The position numbers and the translations under genes were made by a program. The notes beneath the pieces are model-generated. The model was given only the letters and a program-made list of their open reading frames with translations, was not told where the DNA came from and did not search any database. From NCBI RefSeq assembly GCF_010111755.1, contig NC_088961.1, forward strand, positions 372,001 to 436,000: a stretch of DNA of 64,000 nt. Reading direction: 5' to 3'. Origin of the DNA: Nakaseomyces glabratus. Lineage: Eukaryota; Ascomycota; Saccharomycetes; Saccharomycetales; Saccharomycetaceae. Shown one piece after another: positions 53,035 through 62,464 of the stretch. Within the stretch, counting starts at the first letter, position 1; every line of letters starts with the position of its first letter.

Positions 53035-53242
53035 GAGCAGACTTGTCCAGAATTTGAGGTATTGTGTTGCTTATTACATTTATTTGAAAGTAGGTGGCCA
53101 AACCGTACATGGCGAAGAAAGAACGAGGAAGGATGTTTTATTGGTAATCAGGAGATCTAAGAGAATATTCCTTCTTCGAAACGTCTTCAAGATGTTTTTT
53201 TTTCTGTAATCGATATTTTCTAGTTATTTTGCAACTTTTTTT

Positions 53243-53366
53243 TCTACAATGATGACACTCATATTTTGTTACCTATTTTTTCTGGCATCTCTAATGCTAG
53301 AGCAGCGACGTTTAAGTACTTTCCTGCTCGATGAATATAAACAAATGACTACAAGACTGACACTTG
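53243..53366 (+). ncRNA. SNR48: Box C/D snoRNA, snR48 counterpart
   Basis: Box C ATGATGA is at 53249-53255 and box D CTGA at 53357-53360; a C'-like CGATGA is at 53329-53334 and a D'-like CTAA at 53291-53294. The 16 bases TTTTCTGGCATCTCTA at 53278-53293 pair with the 25S rRNA segment UAGAGGUGCCAGAAAA, with one G-U pair. In S. cerevisiae snR48 directs 2'-O-methylation of G2791 and G2793 in exactly this GGUGCC segment. The S. cerevisiae SNR48 gene also lies between SPR3 and ERG25. The rRNA sequence and target sites are from memory. The ends are estimated, since the terminal stem is weak; mature length of about 115 matches S. cerevisiae (113). Confidence 0.87.
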
Positions 53367-53578
53367 AAAAATAACTAGAACATATTGAAGTAATCTTGGT
53401 AGATGTATCGGCTTTCCGATGTCTTGGTATAAGCACAATGGTGATGTAAACGAATTTTTTTTTAGTCAAACGATGCTTTTGTTAGCTCCGATAAGCTTAT
53501 ACCAGCATCGCACTTATAGCTGTCCGCAATGCAAGTTTTTCTTTTGCAACTCATTGTCAAATATTGCAAGATATCGTA

Positions 53579-53619
53579 AGTCCCTATAGTCCTATAGTCC
53601 CTATAGTCCCTATAGTTCC
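53579..53619 (+). repeat. 9-bp tandem repeat
   Basis: AGTCCCTAT in three copies with one 8-base variant and a partial copy, 640-680 bases before ERG25. Confidence 0.9.
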
Positions 53620-53657
53620 AAAGCACTAAATCAAGAATCACTCGTAACGTTTTACAG

Positions 53658-53732
53658 TCGTTTACTACTGGGTCCTTTTACGAGCAGGTCGCTCACAAAT
53701 AATAAACGAGTGTGTTGCTAGAGACTAAACGA
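53658..53732. promoter_or_regulatory. Three sterol-response-like motifs before ERG25
   Basis: TCGTTTA at 53658-53664 and its complement TAAACGA at 53703-53709 and 53726-53732. TCGTWTA is the core recognised by the Upc2/Ecm22 zinc-cluster regulators of ergosterol genes; the best known form is TCGTATA. Confidence 0.45.
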
Positions 53733-54009
53733 ATGACTTGATCCCACTTTGCTCGTGCACGTCTTGCCTCACTGCTTCCCCCTACTGCAGAATCCACATA
53801 TCCATTACATCCAGAAACCCACAAAATCCAGAACCCAGAACTAACTCAACTCTCGTAACCTTCGAGGAAGCTTGTTGATATCACCTCGTCCACATAAGTG
53901 TCGCACCCTCTGTCCGATCATTCCGTCGGGTTTAAATAAGAAAAAAAGACAAAGCAAGAAAGGCTAGGATGGGCTCGAAGTAGCAGTGATTCTCATTACA
54001 AAGACAAGC

Positions 54010-54046
54010 AAAAAAAAATTGAAAAAATTGAAAAAATTGAAAAAAA
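54010..54046 (+). repeat. AAAAAATTG tandem repeat
   Basis: Three copies of a 9-bp A-rich unit, about 220-250 bases before the ERG25 start. Confidence 0.85.
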
Positions 54047-54074
54047 GAAAGCTGAAGGATCTAACGGTTGATGG

Positions 54075-54081
54075 TCGTTTA
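54075..54081 (+). promoter_or_regulatory. Fourth sterol-response-like motif
   Basis: TCGTTTA, 183 bases before the ERG25 ATG and closest to the core promoter. Confidence 0.45.
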
Positions 54082-54263
54082 ACTTCTCAAATAATGGGCT
54101 TAAAGAATTTTCCTTTACAAGTCTTCTACCTCGTTTGTAGTAATTGTAGGAAAAAAACTATATAAACTTGATAAGATAAGAATTTGGTAAACAGGATATC
54201 TATTCTTCTTTCTCACATTTAGAGCCTTAGACAAAACAACAAGCCTTAACAAAAAAGAAAACT

Positions 54264-55190
54264 ATGTCTGCCGTTTTCAACAACGCTACATTGACGGACT
54301 TGGTCCGCGAAGACACTTACTTCAAGACCTTGGCCAACATCGGTAAGTTTCAACCACAGTTGAACTTTATGGAGCAATACTGGGCTGCTTGGTACACTTA
54401 CATGAACAACGATGTTCTAGCCACCGGTCTAATGTTCTTCCTATTGCACGAGTTCATGTACTTCTTCAGATGTCTGCCATGGTTCATCATTGACCAAATC
54501 CCATACTTCAGAAAGTGGAAGTTGCAACCAACCAAGATTCCTTCCACCAAGGAACAACTATACTGTTTGAAGGCCGTCCTGCTGTCCCACTTCTTGGTCG
54601 AGGCCATCCCAATCTGGACTTTCCACCCAATGTGTGAAAAACTAGGTATCACCGTCGAAGTCCCATTCCCTTCAATCAAGAAAATGTCCCTAGAGATCGC
54701 TCTGTTCTTCGTTTTGGAAGACATGTGGCACTACTGGGCCCACAGGCTATTCCACTACGGTGTCTTCTACAAGTACATCCACAAGCAACACCACCGTTAC
54801 GCTGCCCCATTCGGTCTATCCGCTGAGTACGCTCACCCATTGGAAACTATGTCTCTAGGTTTCGGTACCGTCGGTATGCCAATCCTATACGTCATGTACA
54901 CTGGTAACTTGCATTTGTTCACCTTATGTGTATGGATTACCTTGAGACTGTTCCAAGCCGTCGACTCTCACTCCGGTTACGACTTCCCATGGTCCTTGAA
55001 CAAGTTCTTGCCTTTCTGGGCCGGTGCCGAACACCACGACTTGCACCACCACTACTTCATCGGTAACTACGCTTCTTCTTTCAGATGGTGGGATTACTGT
55101 CTGGACACCGAATCTGGTCCAGAAGCTAAGGTCGCCAGAGAAGAAAGAATGAAGTCCAAGGCTGAACAAAAGGCTAAGAAGACCAATTGA
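54264..55190 (+). CDS. ERG25: C-4 methyl sterol oxidase Erg25
   Basis: A 308-residue ER enzyme (309 in S. cerevisiae) that oxidises the C-4 methyl groups of 4,4-dimethylzymosterol, the first step of C-4 demethylation with Erg26, Erg27 and Erg28. The three His boxes of the fatty-acid-hydroxylase di-iron superfamily are present: HRLFH (160-164), HKQHH (173-177) and HHDLHHH (257-263). Three or four membrane segments surround them, and the protein ends in KKTN, a dilysine ER-retrieval signal. Codon use is extremely biased to preferred codons, so expression is high. Position matches YGR060W. The upstream TCGTTTA motifs suggest sterol-responsive control. Confidence 0.97.
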   Translation: MSAVFNNATLTDLVREDTYFKTLANIGKFQPQLNFMEQYWAAWYTYMNNDVLATGLMFFLLHEFMYFFRCLPWFIIDQIPYFRKWKLQPTKIPSTKEQLYCLKAVLLSHFLVEAIPIWTFHPMCEKLGITVEVPFPSIKKMSLEIALFFVLEDMWHYWAHRLFHYGVFYKYIHKQHHRYAAPFGLSAEYAHPLETMSLGFGTVGMPILYVMYTGNLHLFTLCVWITLRLFQAVDSHSGYDFPWSLNKFLPFWAGAEHHDLHHHYFIGNYASSFRWWDYCLDTESGPEAKVAREERMKSKAEQKAKKTN

Positions 55191-55616
55191 TTTGCTCTCT
55201 TCTAGACTCGGACTACATATCACTATACTTTTTTTTCACTAACTCGCTTTCATTTGATTTTGTTTTTTTCAATAACAAACAGAATTAACCAATTATTATG
55301 TGACGTTTAAAGAATTTAAAGAAGAAAGAAAAAAATAAAGAAAGACACATTACTCCTTTTTTTTTAGCACTAATTTTTTTTTCTATTCTTTTACTTCTCT
55401 TTCCTTTTATTGATGTAACGCAAACCCCCCATTCACACAACTCATTTTAACTTATTACTTTTCATAGATTTGTTTTTTTCTTTCTCTAGTACTTATTTTT
55501 TTATAAACATTTGTTAAAAAAATAATAAACTCAATATTTATTTCAGAATTACTTTACTATCTTATTAACATCTAATCTAATATACAAATTAATAACGCTC
55601 TTCGAAATGGTAGTAC
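55191..55616. other. Intergenic region between convergent ERG25 and ADE6
   Basis: About 430 bases of T-rich and AT-rich 3' flank for both genes. No gene seen. Confidence 0.7.
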
Positions 55617-58600
55617 TTAACCGACCCATTTTCTGGCGTTTCTGAACAGTCTGATCCATGGACCATAACCCTTCCACTCGCCAAACTTGCCCTCTGGGTA
55701 CCACGAGTTGGCCTCCAATCTGCAAACTCTCTCAGGGTGAGGCATCATAGCCAACACTCTGCCGTTTGGCGATCTGATACCAGCAATACCGTTCACCGAA
55801 CCGTTAGGGTTGTATGGGAACCTCTGGGTGACATTGCCATAATTGTCAACATATCTGATAGATCCAAGGTCGCCAGATTCGAATTTTTGCAAAGCACCAT
55901 CGTTGGCAAACTTGGCTCTACCTTCACCATGAGCAACTGCAATTGGGAACTTAGAACCGCCCATACCGTTTAGGAAGACGCTCTTCTCGTTGCCGGTCTC
56001 ATCAGTGATCTCAACCATACAGACACGAGCCTCGTATTGTTCGCTGAAGTTTCTCTCCATGGTTGGCCAGTTCTCGCAACCGGGGATTAAATCCTTCAAT
56101 CTGGTCAAAAATTGACAACCATTACAAGCACCAAAGGCAAAAGTATCTTCTCTCTCTTGGAAAAACTTAACAAACTGTTGGCGGACACCCTCGTGATATA
56201 ACACAGACTTGGCCCAACCAGCACCAGCACCTAAGACATCACCATAGGAGAACCCACCGCAAGCAGCAAGACCAACAAAGTCATCTAAATGGACCCTGCC
56301 ATCGATTAAATCGGTCATGGTAACATCAACTGAGTTGAAACCAGCTTGTTGGAAGCACCATGCCATTTCCATCTGACCATTGACACCTTGTTCTCTCAAA
56401 ATAGCAACCTTAGGTCTAATAGTATTCAAAGTCTTTGGGATTTCAAGATCATCACTTGGGTCAAAAGTTAATGTATAGTGTAGACCTGGGTCCTTGTCAT
56501 CTAGTATATTGGCAAATTCTTCATCGGCGTACTTTGGATTATCTCTTAGCCTTTGCATTTGGTAAGAAGTGCTACTCCATACTTGTTGTAGCTTACCTCT
56601 GGTGTCTTCGAAAATAACACTGTCATTGGCATCAGCAATCTTGATTTGTTGAGAATTGAAGTCAGGGGAACCAACAATTTCAATGTACTCGTCGGTCACA
56701 TTGTGTTTGGACAGTATTTGTTGGAAGGTTTCAAGCTTGGAGGCTGAGATTTGGAAGACAGCTCCTAATTCCTCACTAAATAATGACTTGAATACAGCAT
56801 CATCTTGAACTGGAATCTTGACATTCAGACCACATCTGGAAGCAAATGCCATTTCAAGAAGGGTGACCAGTAAACCACCATCAGAGACATCATGGTAGGC
56901 TTGAACAATATCACTGTTATGCAGTTCTATGATAGCTTCTAGAAGACCTCTTAGGGTTCTGTTGTCATGGACAGTTGGTGATGAGTCACCAACTTGGTTA
57001 AAAACTTGTAGTAGAGCACTGCCACCCAATGATTTTTCTTTCTTTGCGGCCAAGTCAACTAATACCAAAACTGAGTCAGAGTCCTTCTTCAATAATGGAG
57101 TCCATGTCTTAGAAGTATCAGACACTGGGGAGAAAGCAGTGATGTTTAGAGAAAGAGGAGCAGTTACTTCCTTGTCATCCCATTTCATCTTCATTGACAT
57201 GGAGTCTTTACCTACAGGAATAGAAACGCCCAATTCTGGGCATAGGTCTAAACCAATTGCTTGAACAGCCTCATAAAGCTTTGATCCTTCACCTTGATGA
57301 GAAGCAGGAGACATCCAATTAGCTGAAAGTTTTACATGTTTTAATGATTTGACATCGGCTGCAAATAAGTTCAGCAATGATTCGGCAACAGATAATTTAG
57401 CTGAAGCAGCAGCAGAGATTAGTGCGTTGACAGGTCTTTCACCCATAGCCAAAGCCTCACCTGTCTTACAAATAGAGTCACCAAGAGATGTGTTTGTGAC
57501 ACCTACATCAGCTACTGGAACTTGCCATGGTCCCACAAATTGGTCTCTGTCGATTAAACCGGTCACTGATCTATCACCGATAGTGATCAAGAAAGATTTA
57601 GAAGCGACAGATGGAAGGTTTAAAACTCTCTTAACTGCTTCATCCAAGGATGGGATCACCTTAAGATCAGCAGTTGGTAGCTTCAATGGCTCAGTTTTAG
57701 CTTCTCTTGACATCTTTGGAGGTTTTCCGAATAGAATTGACATATCTAGATTAATTGGTGTCGTTTCCAAAAAGGAATCCTCAACTAATAGACGGTTTTC
57801 AGAAGTAGCAAAACCAACAACAGCGTAAGGAGCCCTTTCTCTCTTACAAATTTCTTCGAAGATTGGAAGATCTTTTTGACTACATCCAAGGACATATCTT
57901 TCTTGAGACTCGTTACACCAAATTTCCATTGGAGACATGCCCGGTTCTAATGTTAAAACTCTTCTAACATCAAATTTAGCACCTAGACCACTATCGTGAA
58001 CTAATTCTGGTAGAGCATTCGATAAACCACCTGCACCGACATCGTGAATAGATTGGATTGGGTTAGCATCCCCTAGGGAAACACATGCATCAATAACCTG
58101 TTGACAACGACGCTCCATCTCAGGGTTACCTCTTTGAACAGATGCAAAGTCTAGTTCGGCAGAACCTTCACCAGAGGCAACTGATGAAGCCGCACCACCA
58201 CCAAGACCGATTAGCATAGATTCACCACCTAACACAATGATTGGAGATCCGGCGGTAATTGGCTTGTTCTTTAGCGCAAATTTTGGTCTTACCGTACCTA
58301 GACCACCAGCAATCATGATTGGCTTATGGAAACCTCTGATTTCTTCTTTATTTTGGGTGTTCTTAACCTTTGTTGTTAGAGTTCTGAAATAACCGTTGAT
58401 ACATGGTCTACCGAATTCATTGTTGAATGCAGCAGAACCCAAAGGAGCTTCGATCATTATATCAAGAGAAGATGCAATGTGAGATGGTTTTCCAATATCC
58501 AACTCCCATGGTTGCTTATGGCCTGGAATTAGTAAATCACTGACAGAGAAACCACTCAAACCACATTTGGTCTTAGAACCTCTACCAGTGGCACCTTCGT

Positions 58601-59657
58601 CTCTGATTTCACCACCAGAACCAGTAGCAGCACCTGGGAAAGGTGATACGGCAGTTGGGTGGTTGTGTGTCTCGACTTTGATTAGCATAGGAATAGTTTC
58701 CTTCGTAGCCTTCCATTCTTTGGTTGTAGAGTCTGGGGCAAAGAAGAAACCTTGGTTTTCTGTGTCCACAACAGCAGCGTTGTCGGAGTATGCGCTGATG
58801 ATGTAGTCTGGGGTAGTCTTGTGAGTGTTTCTGATCATCTGAAACAATGATAGATCCTTCTTTAAACCATCAATGGTCCAGTCAGCATTGAAAATCTTGT
58901 GACGACAATGTTCTGAGTTGACTTGAGCAAACATGAACAATTCAACATCTGTTGGGTCTCTCTTTAGCACTTCAACGAAAACGTGTACTAAGTAGTCAAT
59001 TTCGCCTGCATCAAGGGCCAAGCCTAGATCTTTATTAGTCTTTTGTAAAAGTTCCTTTGGAGAGCCTGTAGCTTCATCGGATACCAATGGGAACGTAGTA
59101 ATGTCCTTTGGCAACTCAAAATGGAACAGAGCGCTCATAGGAGGAATCTCGTTGATGTACAACGTCTGGGTCATTCTGTCGAAGACAGACTTTAGGGATA
59201 GTTCGTTTAAGTGGTCAGCGATTGGGAAACCAGGTATAACTTTGATTAGCAGAGCTACACCTCTTTCTATCTTCTTGATGCTGTGATCTAGACCACAAAC
59301 AGCCGCAATGTTAGTGGCTTTGGAAGCCCATGGAGAGACAGTACCAGCTCTTGGCAAGATTCTGATCAGGTAAGTGTCGTCTCCGAGGTCACTGCCAACT
59401 TTGTCCTCCTTTATAGCGTCGAATAGCTGCTTGGAGTACTCGTCGTTCTGGGTATCCAAGGGAGAATCGTAAGTCAACAGTACTTCCAAGACATTCTTCT
59501 GTTCCGCGCTCAATTCAGTCAGGACTTGAGCATAGTGGATATAGCAAGAACGCACCACTTTGATAGAGTTGCTGCCGGTAACATTGTTGATATCCTGGAT
59601 CAAGTTCTCCACCCTGAATGGGGACAAAGCTTGTGGACCAGGTTGTACAAAAGCCAT
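55617..59657 (-). CDS. ADE6: Formylglycinamidine ribonucleotide synthetase Ade6
   Basis: A 1346-residue cytosolic enzyme (1358 in S. cerevisiae) for the fourth step of purine synthesis: FGAR, glutamine and ATP give FGAM. It is the large single-chain PurL type: N-terminal PurS-like domain and linker (1 to about 215), duplicated AIRS-type ATP-binding halves (about 216-1040; motifs VETHNHPTAVSPFPGAATGSGGE and HDVGAGGLSNALPE), and a C-terminal class I glutamine amidotransferase domain. In the last, the catalytic Cys is C1178 in FGACNGCQFL and the His/Glu pair is in MPHPERV. All key motifs are intact. Position and strand match YGR061C. One TGACTC (60295-60300) upstream could serve Gcn4 or Bas1 control but is weak evidence. 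Confidence 0.97.
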   Translation of the reverse strand: MAFVQPGPQALSPFRVENLIQDINNVTGSNSIKVVRSCYIHYAQVLTELSAEQKNVLEVLLTYDSPLDTQNDEYSKQLFDAIKEDKVGSDLGDDTYLIRILPRAGTVSPWASKATNIAAVCGLDHSIKKIERGVALLIKVIPGFPIADHLNELSLKSVFDRMTQTLYINEIPPMSALFHFELPKDITTFPLVSDEATGSPKELLQKTNKDLGLALDAGEIDYLVHVFVEVLKRDPTDVELFMFAQVNSEHCRHKIFNADWTIDGLKKDLSLFQMIRNTHKTTPDYIISAYSDNAAVVDTENQGFFFAPDSTTKEWKATKETIPMLIKVETHNHPTAVSPFPGAATGSGGEIRDEGATGRGSKTKCGLSGFSVSDLLIPGHKQPWELDIGKPSHIASSLDIMIEAPLGSAAFNNEFGRPCINGYFRTLTTKVKNTQNKEEIRGFHKPIMIAGGLGTVRPKFALKNKPITAGSPIIVLGGESMLIGLGGGAASSVASGEGSAELDFASVQRGNPEMERRCQQVIDACVSLGDANPIQSIHDVGAGGLSNALPELVHDSGLGAKFDVRRVLTLEPGMSPMEIWCNESQERYVLGCSQKDLPIFEEICKRERAPYAVVGFATSENRLLVEDSFLETTPINLDMSILFGKPPKMSREAKTEPLKLPTADLKVIPSLDEAVKRVLNLPSVASKSFLITIGDRSVTGLIDRDQFVGPWQVPVADVGVTNTSLGDSICKTGEALAMGERPVNALISAAASAKLSVAESLLNLFAADVKSLKHVKLSANWMSPASHQGEGSKLYEAVQAIGLDLCPELGVSIPVGKDSMSMKMKWDDKEVTAPLSLNITAFSPVSDTSKTWTPLLKKDSDSVLVLVDLAAKKEKSLGGSALLQVFNQVGDSSPTVHDNRTLRGLLEAIIELHNSDIVQAYHDVSDGGLLVTLLEMAFASRCGLNVKIPVQDDAVFKSLFSEELGAVFQISASKLETFQQILSKHNVTDEYIEIVGSPDFNSQQIKIADANDSVIFEDTRGKLQQVWSSTSYQMQRLRDNPKYADEEFANILDDKDPGLHYTLTFDPSDDLEIPKTLNTIRPKVAILREQGVNGQMEMAWCFQQAGFNSVDVTMTDLIDGRVHLDDFVGLAACGGFSYGDVLGAGAGWAKSVLYHEGVRQQFVKFFQEREDTFAFGACNGCQFLTRLKDLIPGCENWPTMERNFSEQYEARVCMVEITDETGNEKSVFLNGMGGSKFPIAVAHGEGRAKFANDGALQKFESGDLGSIRYVDNYGNVTQRFPYNPNGSVNGIAGIRSPNGRVLAMMPHPERVCRLEANSWYPEGKFGEWKGYGPWIRLFRNARKWVG

Positions 59658-60419
59658 CTTTCGTGTCAGTGTTTGTACTGTTTTCTATAAGTGTCAGTGG
59701 TTCCAATGGAAGTTACAGAGACCCTTCTCTTAAAAAGATATTCCAAAAAAAAAGATAGCGTAGATCACTATTTTCAAGCACTTTTGTAATGATTACCAAG
59801 TTTTTATATCTAAGTACTTATTTTACACTACAATACATCTCAAAGAAAAAACATCTTGACAACCTCAGTGTTCTGGAGAAACCAACTTTACCAAAACATT
59901 GGCTCCAATTTATACTTTTCACTACAAAGAAATGACTTCCCAGAAGTCACCATTCCAGCTCTTTTATATTGCTTAATTAATTGTTACACCGAACAATATT
60001 GATTTCTTGCAATTCTGTTAAATTAGCAATGCTTCTTGTGAACTCATCGCAACTTTGTCCTTCGAGTTGTTTACCAACTTGCCAGTGAGAGAAGGGAAGT
60101 CATCCTTTCTCAGCCAGTATAACTCGTGTAGCAAGCTGAACTGCAGTAGAAAGTAGCGTACGGGCTGGTGGGGCAAGCATGTGGATTATGCCTTTAACGT
60201 TTCTTTTTTTTTGCAATCTTCATTGAAGTGTGCGGTGTTTTCTGAGCGCAAGATGCCTTTTTCTTAATATTGCTATTGCTTTTACTGTAGCCCTTGACTC
60301 CATCCACGTTGGGTGTGATGTTGGGCACAGTGAGTAATATACTTCTTAACATACAGGTTACTAACGGTACTGTGAGCTTGGCAGTAGGAGCTTTTCTCTT
60401 ATACATTCTATTTACATGT
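59658..60419. other. ADE6 promoter and COX18 3' flank
   Basis: About 760 bases. A TGACTC hexamer is at 60295-60300. A 70-codon Lys-rich frame (60194-60406, minus) starts 14 bases after the COX18 stop codon; I do not call it a gene. Confidence 0.65.
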
Positions 60420-61373
60420 TTACCGCTGGTACGGCCACAGCCAGTTCAAGAATATGTTCTGTAGCAAGGAGTACAGCTGTGAGCTGATCCAGTACAGGGA
60501 CAGCAGCAAGGCGGTTTGTGATGAGAAGCCCATCATGAACACAGTACCTATTCTTGTCACGTTCAGGATAGTTTGTATCCCCAGTTGAAGTCTGCTGTTG
60601 TCTGCACGTAGTTTCAGTCCCAGGTTCTTCGCTGAGTCGCCTTGGATCACTTTGCCGTTGTACTCCACGTTGAGCATCGACAATGTGCCCAGCACTAATG
60701 GTACCGCAAACGGGTAGGCCTCTAGTGGTTCGCTGAGGTATAAGTTCTCGTCTATCCCCACGGAGCTGAGCCAGCCGTTGTTGTACAGTTTCTCACGGAG
60801 CGGGTTCTCTGTGAGTGTTCTGATGCCCATGGATACGGTGACCCATAGAGGTATTTGCACCAATGGCAACACAGCGTTCTTCCACATCTGCACGCCATAC
60901 TTCTTGAACAACAATTTCTGACGCTTACGGGTCTCCTTTACCGCCAATAACGTAATTTGTTCGGGTGTTAGATTCTCAGCACTCAGACCACCTACAGGTT
61001 TCGCAATTGTAATATCACTACCACTCTCTAATCTCTTCTCCTTCGCACTCTTGCTCGTAACAGCTAGTCTCATCTTGACAATAGACGATATAGGTGCCAC
61101 TAGCTTCCTCAACTCTTGTTGCTTGACTATCCGTCGCCTTTGCCATATACTTAACGGCAACGTAAACACCGTCCTCAAGGCAAACGTAGTCACCGGTATT
61201 AGCACTACCCAATGAATTCCTGATACATCATGCAACGTCGTGAAGGTATCGGCTATGGTCTGAAATGTAGATATACTTCTCCTCGAGCTGGGACGGAAAT
61301 ATGGCTGATTACCTAGTATGTGCCTTTTCGGTATCTGGCTGAAGCCTCTCGGCACAATGGTAGATCTCAACAT
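60420..61373 (-). CDS. COX18: Cox18, mitochondrial Oxa1-family insertase
   Basis: A 317-residue inner-membrane protein (316 in S. cerevisiae) of the YidC/Oxa1/Alb3 family, needed to export the Cox2 C-terminal tail across the inner membrane for cytochrome c oxidase assembly. The first 40 residues are Arg/Ser-rich and fit a presequence. Hydrophobic segments lie at about 54-76, then after a long charged matrix loop (80-160, with the family's QELRKLVAPI region) at about 165-187, 220-240 and 270-310. Unlike Oxa1 it lacks a long C-terminal ribosome-binding tail. Order and strand match YGR062C. Confidence 0.93.
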   Translation of the reverse strand: MLRSTIVPRGFSQIPKRHILGNQPYFRPSSRRSISTFQTIADTFTTLHDVSGIHWVVLIPVTTFALRTVFTLPLSIWQRRRIVKQQELRKLVAPISSIVKMRLAVTSKSAKEKRLESGSDITIAKPVGGLSAENLTPEQITLLAVKETRKRQKLLFKKYGVQMWKNAVLPLVQIPLWVTVSMGIRTLTENPLREKLYNNGWLSSVGIDENLYLSEPLEAYPFAVPLVLGTLSMLNVEYNGKVIQGDSAKNLGLKLRADNSRLQLGIQTILNVTRIGTVFMMGFSSQTALLLSLYWISSQLYSLLQNIFLNWLWPYQR

Positions 61374-61758
61374 TTATACGTACTCCCTCTAGTCTTCTTT
61401 CCCCTTGTGATGTGATACAGATCTGATTGTAAACTGTTGCTTAAACTGAGTCCTTCATTCGACTCTAGTTAGATTTCCTTAAATCGCAAATTTCACTCGG
61501 GCGACAAAGCGCACTGCTTGCCTTCCGCATTGTTGTTAATAACCATAGTAAAAAAATATATATATAGGTTCTTATTCGTGATTATATAGTACAAAAGTAA
61601 GTTGTTTGGCCCACGTATTGTGTAGCATGCGTTATTCTCCTTCTCAGTTCTTGACAATATCAATCCGGAATGTAACTGGGGACAAATTGCAAAATGTAAT
61701 TCCTTTTACCATCAAATCATTATGTTGGTATGTATAAACTAGAGTTCTTTCCCGTTCT
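61374..61758. other. Intergenic region COX18-SPT4
   Basis: About 385 bases: the COX18 promoter and the SPT4 3' flank. An AT dinucleotide-type stretch lies at 61555-61566. The 63-codon frame that begins inside SPT4 is an overlap artefact. Confidence 0.65.
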
Positions 61759-62067
61759 CTACTCAACTTGACTACCATCTCTTGGCTTGTAGTGTGGCAG
61801 CAACTCAACCACTTCTGGTGGAAGTCTACCATCAACTTTCACTGCGTACATGCCTGGTATATTTGCATCGACGCTCAGCCATTTGGCAACCCATGATTTA
61901 GTAGGTTTACACATACCAACTAGACCTTCAAAAGACGGCGACGTGCATTCCATGGTCGAAACACCAGCTTCTTCAAATATACCTTGACAGTTAGGACACC
62001 CCACTCTACCAAACTCGTTCGTGGTCTGCACTATTCCACAAAGCATGCATGCTCTCTCACTAGACAT
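61759..62067 (-). CDS. SPT4: Transcription elongation factor Spt4
   Basis: A 102-residue nuclear protein, the same length as in S. cerevisiae. The four-Cys zinc site is Cys7, Cys10, Cys24 and Cys27 (CMLC and CPNC), followed by the conserved [22 protein letters not shown] segment (43-64), which pairs with the Spt5 NGN domain. Spt4-Spt5 (DSIF) is the universal elongation factor that clamps RNA polymerase on DNA. Order and strand match YGR063C. Confidence 0.97.
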   Translation of the reverse strand: MSSERACMLCGIVQTTNEFGRVGCPNCQGIFEEAGVSTMECTSPSFEGLVGMCKPTKSWVAKWLSVDANIPGMYAVKVDGRLPPEVVELLPHYKPRDGSQVE

Positions 62068-62464
62068 TATTAATTTGTGTTGACTTGCCCTTCACTATTT
62101 GATAGAGTTTGGGATTTAAACCTTGAAAAGTTGCCAGATATCCGGTCCTCTTCATTTAGCCATGCCTGCTAGCGATTCCTGACGTTATACTCTTGACTTT
62201 TGTCAAACTGAAAAATTACACGTGAAACGTGATATACTTGCATCGTGACTGTACCGCAATGATATATTAGAACAGACAATAGCATAGATAACTTCTTCAA
62301 CAATAAGCTCCGTATATCTTAGAACTGTTACTATATATATATATATTAAAAAGAGAAAATTTATCGTATAAATATAAATAAAAATAAAAATAGAAATAGA
62401 AACGGTTGCATCTTATTCCATCTAATCTTGAAAGATAATTCTGTGGTCTCGGTCATATGGTCTA
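62068..62464. other. SPT4 promoter and VHT1 3' flank
   Basis: About 400 bases. TATATATATATATA near 62333-62345 and an AAATA-rich stretch (62365-62400) lie close to the VHT1 stop codon. No gene seen. Confidence 0.65.

Larger units (their letters stand above)
52832..54263. other. SPR3-ERG25 intergenic region with a snoRNA gene and the ERG25 promoter
   Basis: About 1.4 kb. The left half is an snoRNA transcription unit: Tbf1 site, T-rich tract, TATA box, leader, and box C/D snoRNA at about 53243-53366. The right half is the ERG25 promoter, with four sterol-response-like motifs and two short tandem repeats. Confidence 0.75.

Noticed and set aside
60194..60406. 70-codon Lys-rich frame directly after COX18
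   Set aside because: It starts 14 bases after the COX18 stop on the same strand, leaving no room for a promoter; the Lys run comes from a poly-T tract.
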